NCBI GenBank assembly: GCA_900553635.1
Contig: USDU01000094.1
Coordinates: forward strand, 1-8,709
Length of the DNA: 8,709 nt
Direction of reading: 5' to 3'
From: an uncultured Lachnospiraceae bacterium
GTDB lineage: Bacteria > Bacillota_A > Clostridia > Lachnospirales > Lachnospiraceae
Shown in pieces: positions 1 through 6,933 of the stretch. Numbering within the stretch: position 1 is the first letter of the stretch; every line of letters starts with the position of its first letter. The notes beneath the pieces were generated by a model. That model was not told where the DNA came from, searched no databases, and saw nothing but the letters and a program-made list of their open reading frames with translations. Made by a program: the position numbers and the translations under genes.

Positions 1-133
<133 letters not shown>

Positions 134-1195
134 TTAGTCCGCGTCCACCTGGAAAAACGCGTCCAGGAATATCTGCATGGCTTTTTTTGAGCCCACCGAC
201 ACGCGCAGATAATCCTTCAGAAGCTCATTTCCATAGGGGTGAACCAGCACCTGCTTCTCCTCTTCCAGCCGCTTCGCTATCTCCTTCGCGTTATGATGAG
301 GCTTTACGAAAATGAAGTTTCCGCGACAGTCGCGGCACTCGTAGCCCTTCTTCTGAAGTTCCTCCAGCGTATAGGCCTTGCCCTCCCTCTCGATGCGAAT
401 CAGCTCATCCACCATCTCCGGGTGATCGAGAATCCGCTCTGCGAACAGCAGGGCAATGGAATTGGCGTCAAAGGTCAGTCGGGCATTCTTTACGTAATGA
501 ATGATCTCCGGATTGCTGATGATGACGCCCAGACGGCAGGCCGCGATGGAGAACAGCTTGGAGAAGGTACGCAGCACCACCACATTTTCATCCTTCAGGG
601 CATGTTCGATGAAGGTGTTCGGATAAAAATAATGATACGCCTCGTCGATAATAACGATAGCGCCCACCTCTTTCGCCCGCGCGATAAACTGCTGAAGCTC
701 TTCCTCGGTATACACATTTCCCACCGGGTTGTTGGGATTCAGCAGCACCACGATGCGGGTATTGTCATGGATCGCATTCAGAATGTTTTCAATTTTGATG
801 GTCAGATCCGGCTCGTAGGCCACCGGCACATGCTTATAGCCCAGGATACAGCAGTTGACCCAATACATCTCGAAGGACGGAGCCACGGTCACGACCTCCT
901 TGCCCACCTCGCCGAAGGTCTCCAAAAGATAGCGGATGGCCATATCGGAGCCGTTGGTGGTCAGGACATTTTCATACTCCGCGCCGATGAATTTCGCGTA
1001 TTTATGCAGGAACCGGTCCGGCTCCGGATAAATCGCAAGGAATTCCGGCGTAATCTCCTTCAGCACGGAATCCACAAATTCCTTCGGCAGTCCTTCCGGG
1101 TTCTCATTCATATCATAGCGGTGCATGCCGTAGCGGTTCTGCATGGGGAAGACCCGGACGGTGTTTTTTATATATTCATTTACGTGGTAGTTCAT
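134..1195 (-). CDS. HisC-like PLP-dependent class I/II aminotransferase
   Basis: This 353-residue protein is a fold-type I aminotransferase of the histidinol-phosphate aminotransferase type. Visible motifs, numbered from my start, are the N-terminal YDMNENPEGLP (HisC-like NENP), LLNPNNPVG with Asn153-Asn156, IIDEAYH with Asp184 for the PLP ring nitrogen, TFSKLFSIAACRLG with the Schiff-base Lys213 and Arg221, and LRVSVG with Arg331, which should bind the substrate carboxylate. The set is complete and the length is normal, so it should be active in the cytoplasm. I chose the ATG at 1195 because AGGAGGT lies five bases upstream; a 17-residue in-frame extension to 1246 reads through that site and looks non-coding. 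No other histidine genes are visible. The neighbours are envelope-polymer genes and a cytidylyltransferase, so I infer a role in making an amino-containing surface building block rather than histidine. A true HisC role is the main alternative. Confidence 0.9.
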   Translation of the reverse strand: MNYHVNEYIKNTVRVFPMQNRYGMHRYDMNENPEGLPKEFVDSVLKEITPEFLAIYPEPDRFLHKYAKFIGAEYENVLTTNGSDMAIRYLLETFGEVGKEVVTVAPSFEMYWVNCCILGYKHVPVAYEPDLTIKIENILNAIHDNTRIVVLLNPNNPVGNVYTEEELQQFIARAKEVGAIVIIDEAYHYFYPNTFIEHALKDENVVVLRTFSKLFSIAACRLGVIISNPEIIHYVKNARLTFDANSIALLFAERILDHPEMVDELIRIEREGKAYTLEELQKKGYECRDCRGNFIFVKPHHNAKEIAKRLEEEKQVLVHPYGNELLKDYLRVSVGSKKAMQIFLDAFFQVDAD

Positions 1196-1200
1196 AAGAT

Positions 1201-1207
1201 ACCTCCT
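1201..1207 (-). promoter_or_regulatory. Ribosome binding site fixing the aminotransferase start
   Basis: On the minus strand this reads AGGAGGT, a near-perfect Shine-Dalgarno sequence five bases before the ATG at 1195. It excludes the longer in-frame start at 1246. Confidence 0.85.
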
Positions 1208-1289
1208 GTCTCTCTGCTGCTGTGGTTGGTAAGCAGAGCTTAGCAAAAATGTATTGTAAATATTTTCCTTTTTTCATTTCTATATCTTC

Positions 1290-1318
1290 ATCTTACTGCA
1301 TATGGACTAAATACACAA
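1290..1318 (-). promoter_or_regulatory. Possible promoter of the aminotransferase-cytidylyltransferase pair
   Basis: The 185-base gap between the short acyltransferase (stop at 1381) and the aminotransferase start is clearly richer in A/T than the genes around it. On the minus strand it contains TTGTGT (1313-1318) and TAAGAT (1290-1295) separated by exactly 17 bases, a plausible but imperfect sigma-70/sigma-A promoter. Transcription would start near 1283, leaving a leader of about 88 bases. The leader holds a small perfect hairpin (TAAGC/GCTTA, 1230-1242) but no recognisable riboswitch. I saw no GC-rich stem followed by a T run after the stop at 1381, so read-through from the upstream genes is also possible. 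Confidence 0.3.
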
Positions 1319-1380
1319 GTCAGGATTCTGCCGAAATTCTTAGTTATAATTCTCAATCTGAGTTCCGGAAATCCATTCAT

Positions 1381-2298
1381 TTACATCGTGATGCCAAGCA
1401 TACCAAACACCATTCCAATGACGGAATACACAAACAGGTGCAGACACAAAATTGGCAGTGTATGCCGTCCGATGCATTCCAGCGGTCTCTGCAGCCACTT
1501 CGTATGCTTCGTCTCATACAGGGCGCTGCACAGAGACATCACAATCAGCGAGCCAGCCGTTCCCACGAAGAGATACAGGGCCATGCTCCGTCCATAATCC
1601 CCCACGGACATATTGACGCTTCCATTCCAGCGGGCTGCAAGCACAAAGGCTGCGGCCACCAGGAACAGATAAAACGGCTTTTTCAAAAGCTTTCCGACCC
1701 AGTCCTGCACCGCCGCCAGCTTGCCGATGATCAGGAAAGTCACAGCATAAAAGGCACAGTCGATGCTCCAGGGCAGCAGTACAGGACACGCGTAATGAAG
1801 GCCAATGGCTATCAGCAGATAAATTCCGTTTCCCACAAAGGCCTTTCGGGAATCACCCTTCGCTGCCCGCATCAGAATCCAGAACAGGATATAGCTCACA
1901 AACATGCAGGTCAGAAACCAGGTGGGCGCGTTCAGAATCTGCATAAAATATACATTTGTGGCGGAATCCATGGGCATCAGACAGTTGCGGGAATAGAGGA
2001 TGCCAAGCAGGGTCTGCCCGTCCGCATTTCCCCGCAAAAAGAAAAACACAAACAGAAACAGGTTGTAACCGAAATAGGGAAGCAGCAGACGTTTCGCTTT
2101 TTTCTTTACAAAAGCTCCAAAGCTCTCCTCCGGCTTATAGGAAAAGGTCATGCCCGCCGTGATGAAGAAGATGGGCATATAGAACATGCCGCCGTAGAAG
2201 CTTACCGGCCCGAAAGAGCGCCCCGTGTGTACCAGAAGCACCACCAGGATGCCGACGGCCTTGACCGCATCCAGCCATGCGATTCGTTTTTTCTCCAT
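1381..2298 (-). CDS. Acyltransferase-3 family membrane protein, fucose 4-O-acetylase-like
   Basis: This 305-residue polytopic membrane protein resembles the shorter acyltransferase-3 branch that includes fucose 4-O-acetylases (COG3594, NolL-like). The N-terminus reads MEKKRIAWLDAVKAVGILVV, with His24 at the end of the first helix matching the essential histidine of the family; the partner arginine of the R-x10-H motif is Lys13. Next come MPIFFITAGMTFSY, a basic KKKAKRLLLPYF loop, APTWFLTC and a final LPILCLHLFVY helix, all in the usual order. About ten membrane segments are apparent. Such proteins move acetyl or another small acyl group from a cytoplasmic donor to a sugar hydroxyl. An AAGGAG site (2307-2312) sits eight bases before the ATG at 2298, so I prefer that start. 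An ATG at 2304, overlapping the upstream stop as TGATG, is only two bases from the site. It forms a pair with the longer acyltransferase just upstream. The target sugar is unknown. Confidence 0.85.
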   Translation of the reverse strand: MEKKRIAWLDAVKAVGILVVLLVHTGRSFGPVSFYGGMFYMPIFFITAGMTFSYKPEESFGAFVKKKAKRLLLPYFGYNLFLFVFFFLRGNADGQTLLGILYSRNCLMPMDSATNVYFMQILNAPTWFLTCMFVSYILFWILMRAAKGDSRKAFVGNGIYLLIAIGLHYACPVLLPWSIDCAFYAVTFLIIGKLAAVQDWVGKLLKKPFYLFLVAAAFVLAARWNGSVNMSVGDYGRSMALYLFVGTAGSLIVMSLCSALYETKHTKWLQRPLECIGRHTLPILCLHLFVYSVIGMVFGMLGITM

Positions 2299-2303
2299 TT
2301 CCA

Positions 2304-3464
2304 TCACTCCTTCTTCCTGCCTGCAAATGTCTTCGAAATTCCGGCGGTCAGCCGCCCGCTCACCGGCTCCAGATACTTCCGGCTAAGCGCCGAGAGTATC
2401 AGCACCAGCGCCAGCGTGCAGACAAAATCGAAAGCTGTCAGCAGCCCGTAGCTCATTTTCCCGTAAAGGCTTAAGAACAGCCAGCAGGAAAAGGTCGCAA
2501 TCACCGGGAAATGCAGCAGATACAGGGAATATGACACCTTACCTAAGAACCGGAAGGGCTTTGCTCCGAAGAACCTCTGCAGTCCCGGCAGTCCCAGTAC
2601 GCCTGCCAGCAACAGCGCCGCGCCCGCCAGGTGATAAAGGGTTGTATAGGCCGATGGCAATATGCCGTAAATCGTGCCGCTCATGTCCGAACCGATGGAC
2701 GGATAGGACAGCAGGTACACGCCCAGTACAAAGCTGCCAAGCGGCAGAAGCCAGAACCGCCGCCACAGCTCCATGCCCTTCTGCCGGGTGCAGAAAAAGT
2801 CTGATGCCGCGAAGCCCAGGAAGATACCCGCAAAGTAAATGTCGGTCTTCACCGCTGCCAGCAGCATCACCAGATAAACCACATACCGAAACGGATTCTC
2901 CCCCACCAGATAAGCCGCCAGATAGACCACCAGCGCGCCGGAGAACAGGTAAGGGATGGTCCAGAGGACGCCGTTATAATTGTTGGTGCCGAACAGAAAG
3001 CAGCCGGCCAGGCTCTCGCCCAGCATCTGCAGGAAGTTCGGCTGAAACTGATTAAAGCCCGCGAACCACACCGTCGATTTGGTCAAGATGGCCGCCTCGT
3101 CGTTGCGATAGCATCCCAGGCTCATCAGGACAAAGATCACGGTATTGATCATCAAAATCATCGGCATCAGCCGGAAATAACGCTTCCAGGCCGCGGACTT
3201 CAGCCGTCCTTTATCCCTTGTGTGAAAATAGGACAGGCAGAGCACGAAGCCGCTGAACACCAGAAATAAGCAGACCGCCGAATTCCCGCTGTAGAGCAGA
3301 TTCAGAGGCGTTTTGCCGATGGTAATCTCGATGCCGGAATTGGTGTTCACTGCATCTCCGGTCAGGCTGTAGGCCGCGTAATAAAAGGCAAAGACAAAAT
3401 GGCAGAAAAATACCATCAGCGCGCCGATTCCTTTCAGTCCGTCGATATAGTCCAGTTTTTTCAA
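2304..3464 (-). CDS. OafA-like acyltransferase-3 family membrane protein
   Basis: This 386-residue protein has the classical acyltransferase-3 layout. It starts MKKLDYIDGLKGIGALMVFF followed by CHF, giving His22 as the likely catalytic histidine and Lys11 in the place of the usual arginine (x10 spacing kept). It then shows LFLVFSGFVL (about 67-76), the basic WKRYFRLMP loop (93-101), VLWTIPYLFSGA (about 166-177) and the C-terminal VSYSLYLLHFPV helix (310-321). About ten transmembrane helices are visible and there is no fused SGNH domain. The family O-acetylates or otherwise O-acylates surface glycans at the membrane. Initiation is at TTG (3464), preceded by GGAGGA at six bases; the only nearby ATG is in another frame and soon stops or reads a non-coding frame. 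The stop overlaps the region of the next acyltransferase start, so the two genes are translationally close. An 81-base gap separates it from the SGNH gene upstream. Donor and acceptor are unknown. Confidence 0.88.
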   Translation of the reverse strand: MKKLDYIDGLKGIGALMVFFCHFVFAFYYAAYSLTGDAVNTNSGIEITIGKTPLNLLYSGNSAVCLFLVFSGFVLCLSYFHTRDKGRLKSAAWKRYFRLMPMILMINTVIFVLMSLGCYRNDEAAILTKSTVWFAGFNQFQPNFLQMLGESLAGCFLFGTNNYNGVLWTIPYLFSGALVVYLAAYLVGENPFRYVVYLVMLLAAVKTDIYFAGIFLGFAASDFFCTRQKGMELWRRFWLLPLGSFVLGVYLLSYPSIGSDMSGTIYGILPSAYTTLYHLAGAALLLAGVLGLPGLQRFFGAKPFRFLGKVSYSLYLLHFPVIATFSCWLFLSLYGKMSYGLLTAFDFVCTLALVLILSALSRKYLEPVSGRLTAGISKTFAGRKKE

Positions 3465-3470
3465 GCTGCT

Positions 3471-3476
3471 TCCTCC
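3471..3476 (-). promoter_or_regulatory. Ribosome binding site supporting a TTG start
   Basis: The minus strand reads GGAGGA here, six bases before a TTG at 3464. The site decides the start, because no in-frame ATG lies close to the conserved DYIDGLKG motif, which must be near the N-terminus in this family. Confidence 0.75.
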
Positions 3477-3545
3477 ATTCTGTCTCCGCCAATGCCCTGC
3501 GGTAATTTTAGTTTACATAACTTCTCTTCTATCATTTGATAATTT

Positions 3546-4481
3546 TTATTCTGTCGCTTTTAATTTCTCACAGAGTAAGGCTGTATAGCTCTCGCGTCCC
3601 TCCGCCGACAGGTGAATCAAATCCTGATAACCTCCAGCTTCCGAAATATCAAAATCCAGCTCCTCCCCGCAGAGAATCGCAAAGCTGCCGTCTCCGGTCC
3701 ACCCACTTTGCAGCTCCTGCACGATAGAAAGAGCCTCCGCGTATAACTTCTGATAATCCTCATCCGCATACATCCGCTCATACTTGGGCGTCTCCAGAAA
3801 CCAGAGGTTCAGGCCATAGTCTTCTGCCAGCTCCACGATTTTTCCATAGCCCTCGGCCTGGGTGCGGTTCACGCCGTCCCGGCTTCCCAAGGTTCCCAGG
3901 GCATAGAGCTCTTCTCTTGTCCTGCCCTGCTGGCGAATCAGACTGCCGCCATCCCGGAACTGGGACGACACAATCTTATTGTTCAGAGGATAGGTCAGAA
4001 GCTGCTCGTTGTTGGCCGTCACAAAGAACTCATAGAAGTCCCCGAAGCTCACGTCGGTGCTGTTTCTCATCAGCCGCCAGGCCTTTGCCTTGAACTTCAG
4101 ATCTGTGTCCAGCAAAATCTTGGTGTCGCTGATCCAGGGATTGGCTGCCGCTGTGTAGGGATACAGATCAATGTACAGATTTTTTACCTGCAGCCCCTGC
4201 TCCAGCATATACTGCAGCTCCAGGGCCATCAGCGCCGGCTGGTTGCCATTATAAGACAGGATGTAGCTGCTGCCGGGAAGCTCCGCCTCCAGCACGTCGA
4301 TATCCAGGCCCTGCCGGAACATGGACGAACCGATGAAGAGGTTATCCACACGTTCTTTCCGGATGGCTGCCTGCATGCCGTAGGTAGATGCCGGAAGACA
4401 GCGGGCGTATTCATTTTTAATTAAAATCAGGATCAGCGCTATTATGAAGGCAACTGCCACGGTCTTTAATACTCGTTTCAT
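3546..4481 (-). CDS. Membrane-anchored SGNH/DltD-like acyl-transfer partner of MBOAT
   Basis: This 311-residue protein starts with a signal anchor (MKRVLKTVAVAFIIALILIL, one helix, positively charged start, no lipobox), so the rest should lie outside the membrane. Residues 47-55 read NLFIGSSMF; the GSS matches SGNH block I as in DltD, with Ser53 as the likely nucleophile. Near the C-terminus QDLIHLSAEG supplies Asp287 and His290, the block V D-x-x-H pair. YNGNQP (77-82) is a plausible block II, and NLYIDLYPY (101-109) a core strand. At 311 residues it is shorter than DltD. The gene directly follows the MBOAT gene, the same pairing as AlgI/AlgJ-AlgX, PatA/PatB and DltB/DltD, so I infer it takes an acyl group from the MBOAT and passes it to the polymer. 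An esterase role is the alternative. Its start has only a weak GTGAG-like site 12 bases upstream, unlike its neighbours, suggesting modest translation. Confidence 0.8.
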   Translation of the reverse strand: MKRVLKTVAVAFIIALILILIKNEYARCLPASTYGMQAAIRKERVDNLFIGSSMFRQGLDIDVLEAELPGSSYILSYNGNQPALMALELQYMLEQGLQVKNLYIDLYPYTAAANPWISDTKILLDTDLKFKAKAWRLMRNSTDVSFGDFYEFFVTANNEQLLTYPLNNKIVSSQFRDGGSLIRQQGRTREELYALGTLGSRDGVNRTQAEGYGKIVELAEDYGLNLWFLETPKYERMYADEDYQKLYAEALSIVQELQSGWTGDGSFAILCGEELDFDISEAGGYQDLIHLSAEGRESYTALLCEKLKATE

Positions 4482-4515
4482 AAATAAATATTCTCACTTA
4501 TCCTATAAAATTTAT

Positions 4516-4540
4516 CCACTTTTCAATTATAAAAAGGTGG
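4516..4540 (-). promoter_or_regulatory. Hairpin with embedded TATAAT between MBOAT and SGNH genes
   Basis: The 93-base gap 4482-4574 is very A/T-rich. In it the minus strand can fold CCAC-(C)-TTTT against AAAA-GTGG with an eight-base loop (one bulged C). The loop region contains a perfect -10-like TATAAT (4526-4531). The best -35 at 17 bases is AGGAAA (4549-4554), which is poor. The nine-base word AATTGAAAA also occurs twice in this gap (4520-4528 and 4561-4569), 41 bases apart. The element could be a weak internal promoter or an mRNA-processing hairpin; it lacks the GC-rich stem of an intrinsic terminator. It may only be neutral spacer. Confidence 0.25.
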
Positions 4541-4574
4541 ACAGATACTTTCCTATCTATTTTTCAATTCTCTA

Positions 4575-6008
4575 TTAGAAATTCGCGTACAAAAACCCCG
4601 ACGCCCCGAACACTCCGAACAGCACCACGCTCACCAGCATCACGGCCAGCCACGCACTACTCAGCACCATGCCCTCGCGCTTCTCCTTCTTCCCATACAC
4701 CTGCCCTCTCTCATAGAGGAATAACAGGAACAGAAAGCCACAGGCAGTCAGGAAATAGGCGGCGCAGGTATTATCCCCGGTGAAGGGCAGAATGGAATTC
4801 TGGATGTCCACATAGGACAGGGAAAAGCAGGTAACCGCATGCGTGAGGAACCCCAGTGCCTTTCCGAAGCTCTCAGCCCGGAAAAAGACCCAGGCTAAGG
4901 TTACGCCGCAGAAGGTAATCAGTGTCTCAAGCACCCTGCGCGCCAGAGGCACGCTCTCCTCTTTCTTTGTGCTTATGATATTCCACAGGCCATGCATCCC
5001 GCCCCAGATCACAAAGCTCCAGTTCGCTCCGTGCCAGAGACCGCTGACCAGAAAGGTCGCCAGCACATTTAGCCGGTGGCGCACAGGGCTTACCCGGTTG
5101 CCGCCCAACGGAATGTAGATATAATCCTTAAGCCAGCCGGACAGGGAAATATGCCACCGGCTCCAGAACTCCTTGATGCCCCGGGAAAAATAGGGACAGT
5201 CAAAGTTTTGACCGCTGTCAATTCCCAGCACATTTGCCATACCGATGGCGATATCTGAATACCCCGAAAAATCGCAGTACAGCTGGAATGAATAAAAGAA
5301 CGCCGCCATCACACAGGCCAGTCCCGGATAACTCTCCGGCGCGCCAAAGACCGTGTCCACGTACCCCGCCAGCCGGTTCGCAATTACGATTTTCTTAAAC
5401 AGTCCCAGCACTATTCGCTGAAGTCCCACGGAAAACAGCTCCGCATGGTATGTGGGTCCCTCATGAAGCTGTTCGATAAAATGCTCCGACCGCTCAATCG
5501 GTCCCGACAGAATCTGCGGAAAAAACAGGATGTACGTCAGATAAGCGCCGCAGCCCTCCAGGCCGCGCTCCGCACCCCGTTTTCCCAGATAAATATCCGC
5601 CAAAAAGCTTATCATTTTAAAGGTATAATAGGAGATCCCCATTGGCACCGCCAGACTTAGAACCGGCGCGCTTCCGCCCAGTCCCGCCAGTGCCAGCAGT
5701 GCCGCCACCGAACCCACAAAAAAATTGAAATATTTATACACAAAAAGAACGCCCAGTATCGGCAGAATTCCCGCCCACAGCCAGACCTTCTTTTTTTCTT
5801 TCGTCTCCGCCTGTTCGATTTTTGCCCCGGCATAGAAGCTCCAGAGCGCGCTTCCGCCGGACAATACCAGCATCCACGGACCGGCACTCACATAGAAAAG
5901 CATGCTTGCCAGAAGCAGCAGCCACTGCCGGAACCGCCTTGGAACCAGGTAGTAGACTGCCGCCACGCCAACTAAAAATGCCAGGGTCAACATAATATTT
6001 GAAACCAT
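4575..6008 (-). CDS. MBOAT-family O-acyltransferase (AlgI/DltB-like)
   Basis: This 477-residue polytopic protein is a full-length member of the AlgI/DltB branch of membrane-bound O-acyltransferases. Conserved pieces appear in order: PMGISYYTFKMISFLADIY (122-140), FFPQILSGPIERSEHF (162-177), YCDFSGYSDIAIGMA (244-258), the re-entrant FWSRWHISLSGWLKDYIYIP (281-300, His286), LGGNR (301-305) and SGLWHGANW with the invariant His326. About 11 hydrophobic segments are visible. The last six residues, FLYANF (Tyr474), fit the F-x-Y-x-x-F acyl-shuttle hexapeptide known at the C-terminus of DltX and of many AlgI-type MBOATs. The enzyme takes an acyl group from a cytoplasmic thioester and delivers it across the membrane, here most likely to the adjacent SGNH protein. 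No dltA or dltC is present in the window, so acetyl is more likely than D-alanine. TAGGAG stands six bases before the ATG, and the gene starts 22 bases after the GT-C-like gene. Confidence 0.93.
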   Translation of the reverse strand: MVSNIMLTLAFLVGVAAVYYLVPRRFRQWLLLLASMLFYVSAGPWMLVLSGGSALWSFYAGAKIEQAETKEKKKVWLWAGILPILGVLFVYKYFNFFVGSVAALLALAGLGGSAPVLSLAVPMGISYYTFKMISFLADIYLGKRGAERGLEGCGAYLTYILFFPQILSGPIERSEHFIEQLHEGPTYHAELFSVGLQRIVLGLFKKIVIANRLAGYVDTVFGAPESYPGLACVMAAFFYSFQLYCDFSGYSDIAIGMANVLGIDSGQNFDCPYFSRGIKEFWSRWHISLSGWLKDYIYIPLGGNRVSPVRHRLNVLATFLVSGLWHGANWSFVIWGGMHGLWNIISTKKEESVPLARRVLETLITFCGVTLAWVFFRAESFGKALGFLTHAVTCFSLSYVDIQNSILPFTGDNTCAAYFLTACGFLFLLFLYERGQVYGKKEKREGMVLSSAWLAVMLVSVVLFGVFGASGFLYANF

Positions 6009-6030
6009 TCTATTCTCCTATAGGGGAATG

Positions 6031-6933
6031 TTACTCGCCCTTCACAGCCGCGCGATAAAGATCCACGCCCACATTCGTAAGCATCGCCAGCAACAGTACA
6101 GAAAATACCACCATCGGCAGCTTCGTCTCGCCGTTGATGGCGTACGCGTAAGCACTGTAGGACACAATCAGATGCAACATCGGCAGATAAAACCGCTTCG
6201 GCCAGCGCATGAAGTAGATGAGCGCCGCCACATCCGCCGTATACCCGGCCCAGGCCGGCATATAGGGCGCAAAATAAGGCACTAGAATCGCTGCAAACAG
6301 GAAGATGCGAAGCACCATGTCCTTCGTTACCTTCACCTTTTTATCAGCAAACCAGTAAATTCCAGTTAAAATCATACCAGCGAGAATCAGCAGGGATACC
6401 TTATCGTAAAGCTCCACAAAGGCATTTTTCCCGATAATCTCGTAGAAATTCGGCCACCCCCGATTCAAGGACACCGGATAGGCCACGTCAAGCGTCATCC
6501 ACCAGGAACGGACGCGGAACACCGCGATCAGAAGCCCCGCCAGGATGCTTCCGGTTCCAAGCAGCGCATTTCCCCGACTGTAGAGATAGAGACCCAGGAA
6601 AAGCAGAATCACATAATAAATACAGTTAATATTCCACAGGGAGCCGTTCGCCACCGCCGTGGGATAAATCGCCAAAATTGCGTAGGTCAGGAAAGCCCGC
6701 AGCCGGCTTCCCGTATAACTGTGTACAATCGCGCCGCACAGAACCGCCAGCGCAAATTCCAGCACAACCGCACAGAGCTTCCATGTGTCGGTCGGCGTAT
6801 ATTCGATGACCGTGGAGCGGAGCGCCAGTCCTGTACCGGTAATACATACTGCCAGCAGCAGATCCAGAAAGGTAAAGGTCACGCCGCGCACATTCCATTT
6901 TCTGGAAATGAAGTTTCTCAAAAATTCATCCAT
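6031..6933 (-). CDS. Degenerate GT-C paralogue, probable non-catalytic membrane partner
   Basis: This 300-residue polytopic protein would have no obvious name alone, but it aligns with its upstream neighbour. Residues 51-100 align without gaps to 88-137 of the GT-C (about 18 of 50 identical by hand, including YTGSR versus VTGSK and VANGSLW versus WANSALW). Residues 155 onward align with 237 onward (GWPNFYEIIG versus KWPNIYQIIG; KRFYLPM versus KKFYFPL). Missing or replaced are the whole first outer loop with its acidic residues, the WAQCD motif (here WNINC), FKLQS (here FRVRS), HERYG (here PAWAG), and about 45 residues with roughly two helices before the WPN motif. I infer a pseudo-glycosyltransferase acting as a partner or scaffold. 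The frame is intact. Its ATG (6933) overlaps the upstream TGA by one base and has AAGGAGG seven bases before it, so it is made together with the enzyme. An upstream in-frame 40-residue extension is rejected. Confidence 0.85.
   Translation of the reverse strand: MDEFLRNFISRKWNVRGVTFTFLDLLLAVCITGTGLALRSTVIEYTPTDTWKLCAVVLEFALAVLCGAIVHSYTGSRLRAFLTYAILAIYPTAVANGSLWNINCIYYVILLFLGLYLYSRGNALLGTGSILAGLLIAVFRVRSWWMTLDVAYPVSLNRGWPNFYEIIGKNAFVELYDKVSLLILAGMILTGIYWFADKKVKVTKDMVLRIFLFAAILVPYFAPYMPAWAGYTADVAALIYFMRWPKRFYLPMLHLIVSYSAYAYAINGETKLPMVVFSVLLLAMLTNVGVDLYRAAVKGE

Noticed and set aside
134..1195. Naming the aminotransferase hisC
   Set aside because: The fold and motifs are HisC-like, but no histidine genes are near and the family has many other substrates, so a gene symbol would overstate what can be seen.
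239..1243. A 334-codon open frame on the plus strand
   Set aside because: It is fully antisense to the aminotransferase, whose PLP motifs are complete. The translated product has no recognisable feature, as expected of a mirror frame in a gene with biased third positions.
1222..2451. A 409-codon open frame on the plus strand
   Set aside because: It lies antisense to the short acyltransferase and runs through the gap and into the longer one. Its product is rich in His, Gln and Arg with no domain or membrane pattern, and there is no ribosome binding site. The minus-strand proteins carry clear family motifs.
2531..3055. A 174-codon plus-strand frame rich in Pro, Arg and Ser
   Set aside because: This is a compositional shadow of the membrane helices of the long acyltransferase on the other strand.
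3211..3492. A 93-codon minus-strand frame starting with ATG just upstream of the TTG start
   Set aside because: It overlaps the 5' end of the long acyltransferase in another frame. The acyltransferase frame carries the conserved DYIDGLKG and His22, so the TTG start with GGAGGA is preferred.
4516..4540. Intrinsic terminator after the MBOAT gene
   Set aside because: The stem is mostly A-T with a bulge and is not followed by a T run on the minus strand, so it does not meet the usual form of a rho-independent terminator.
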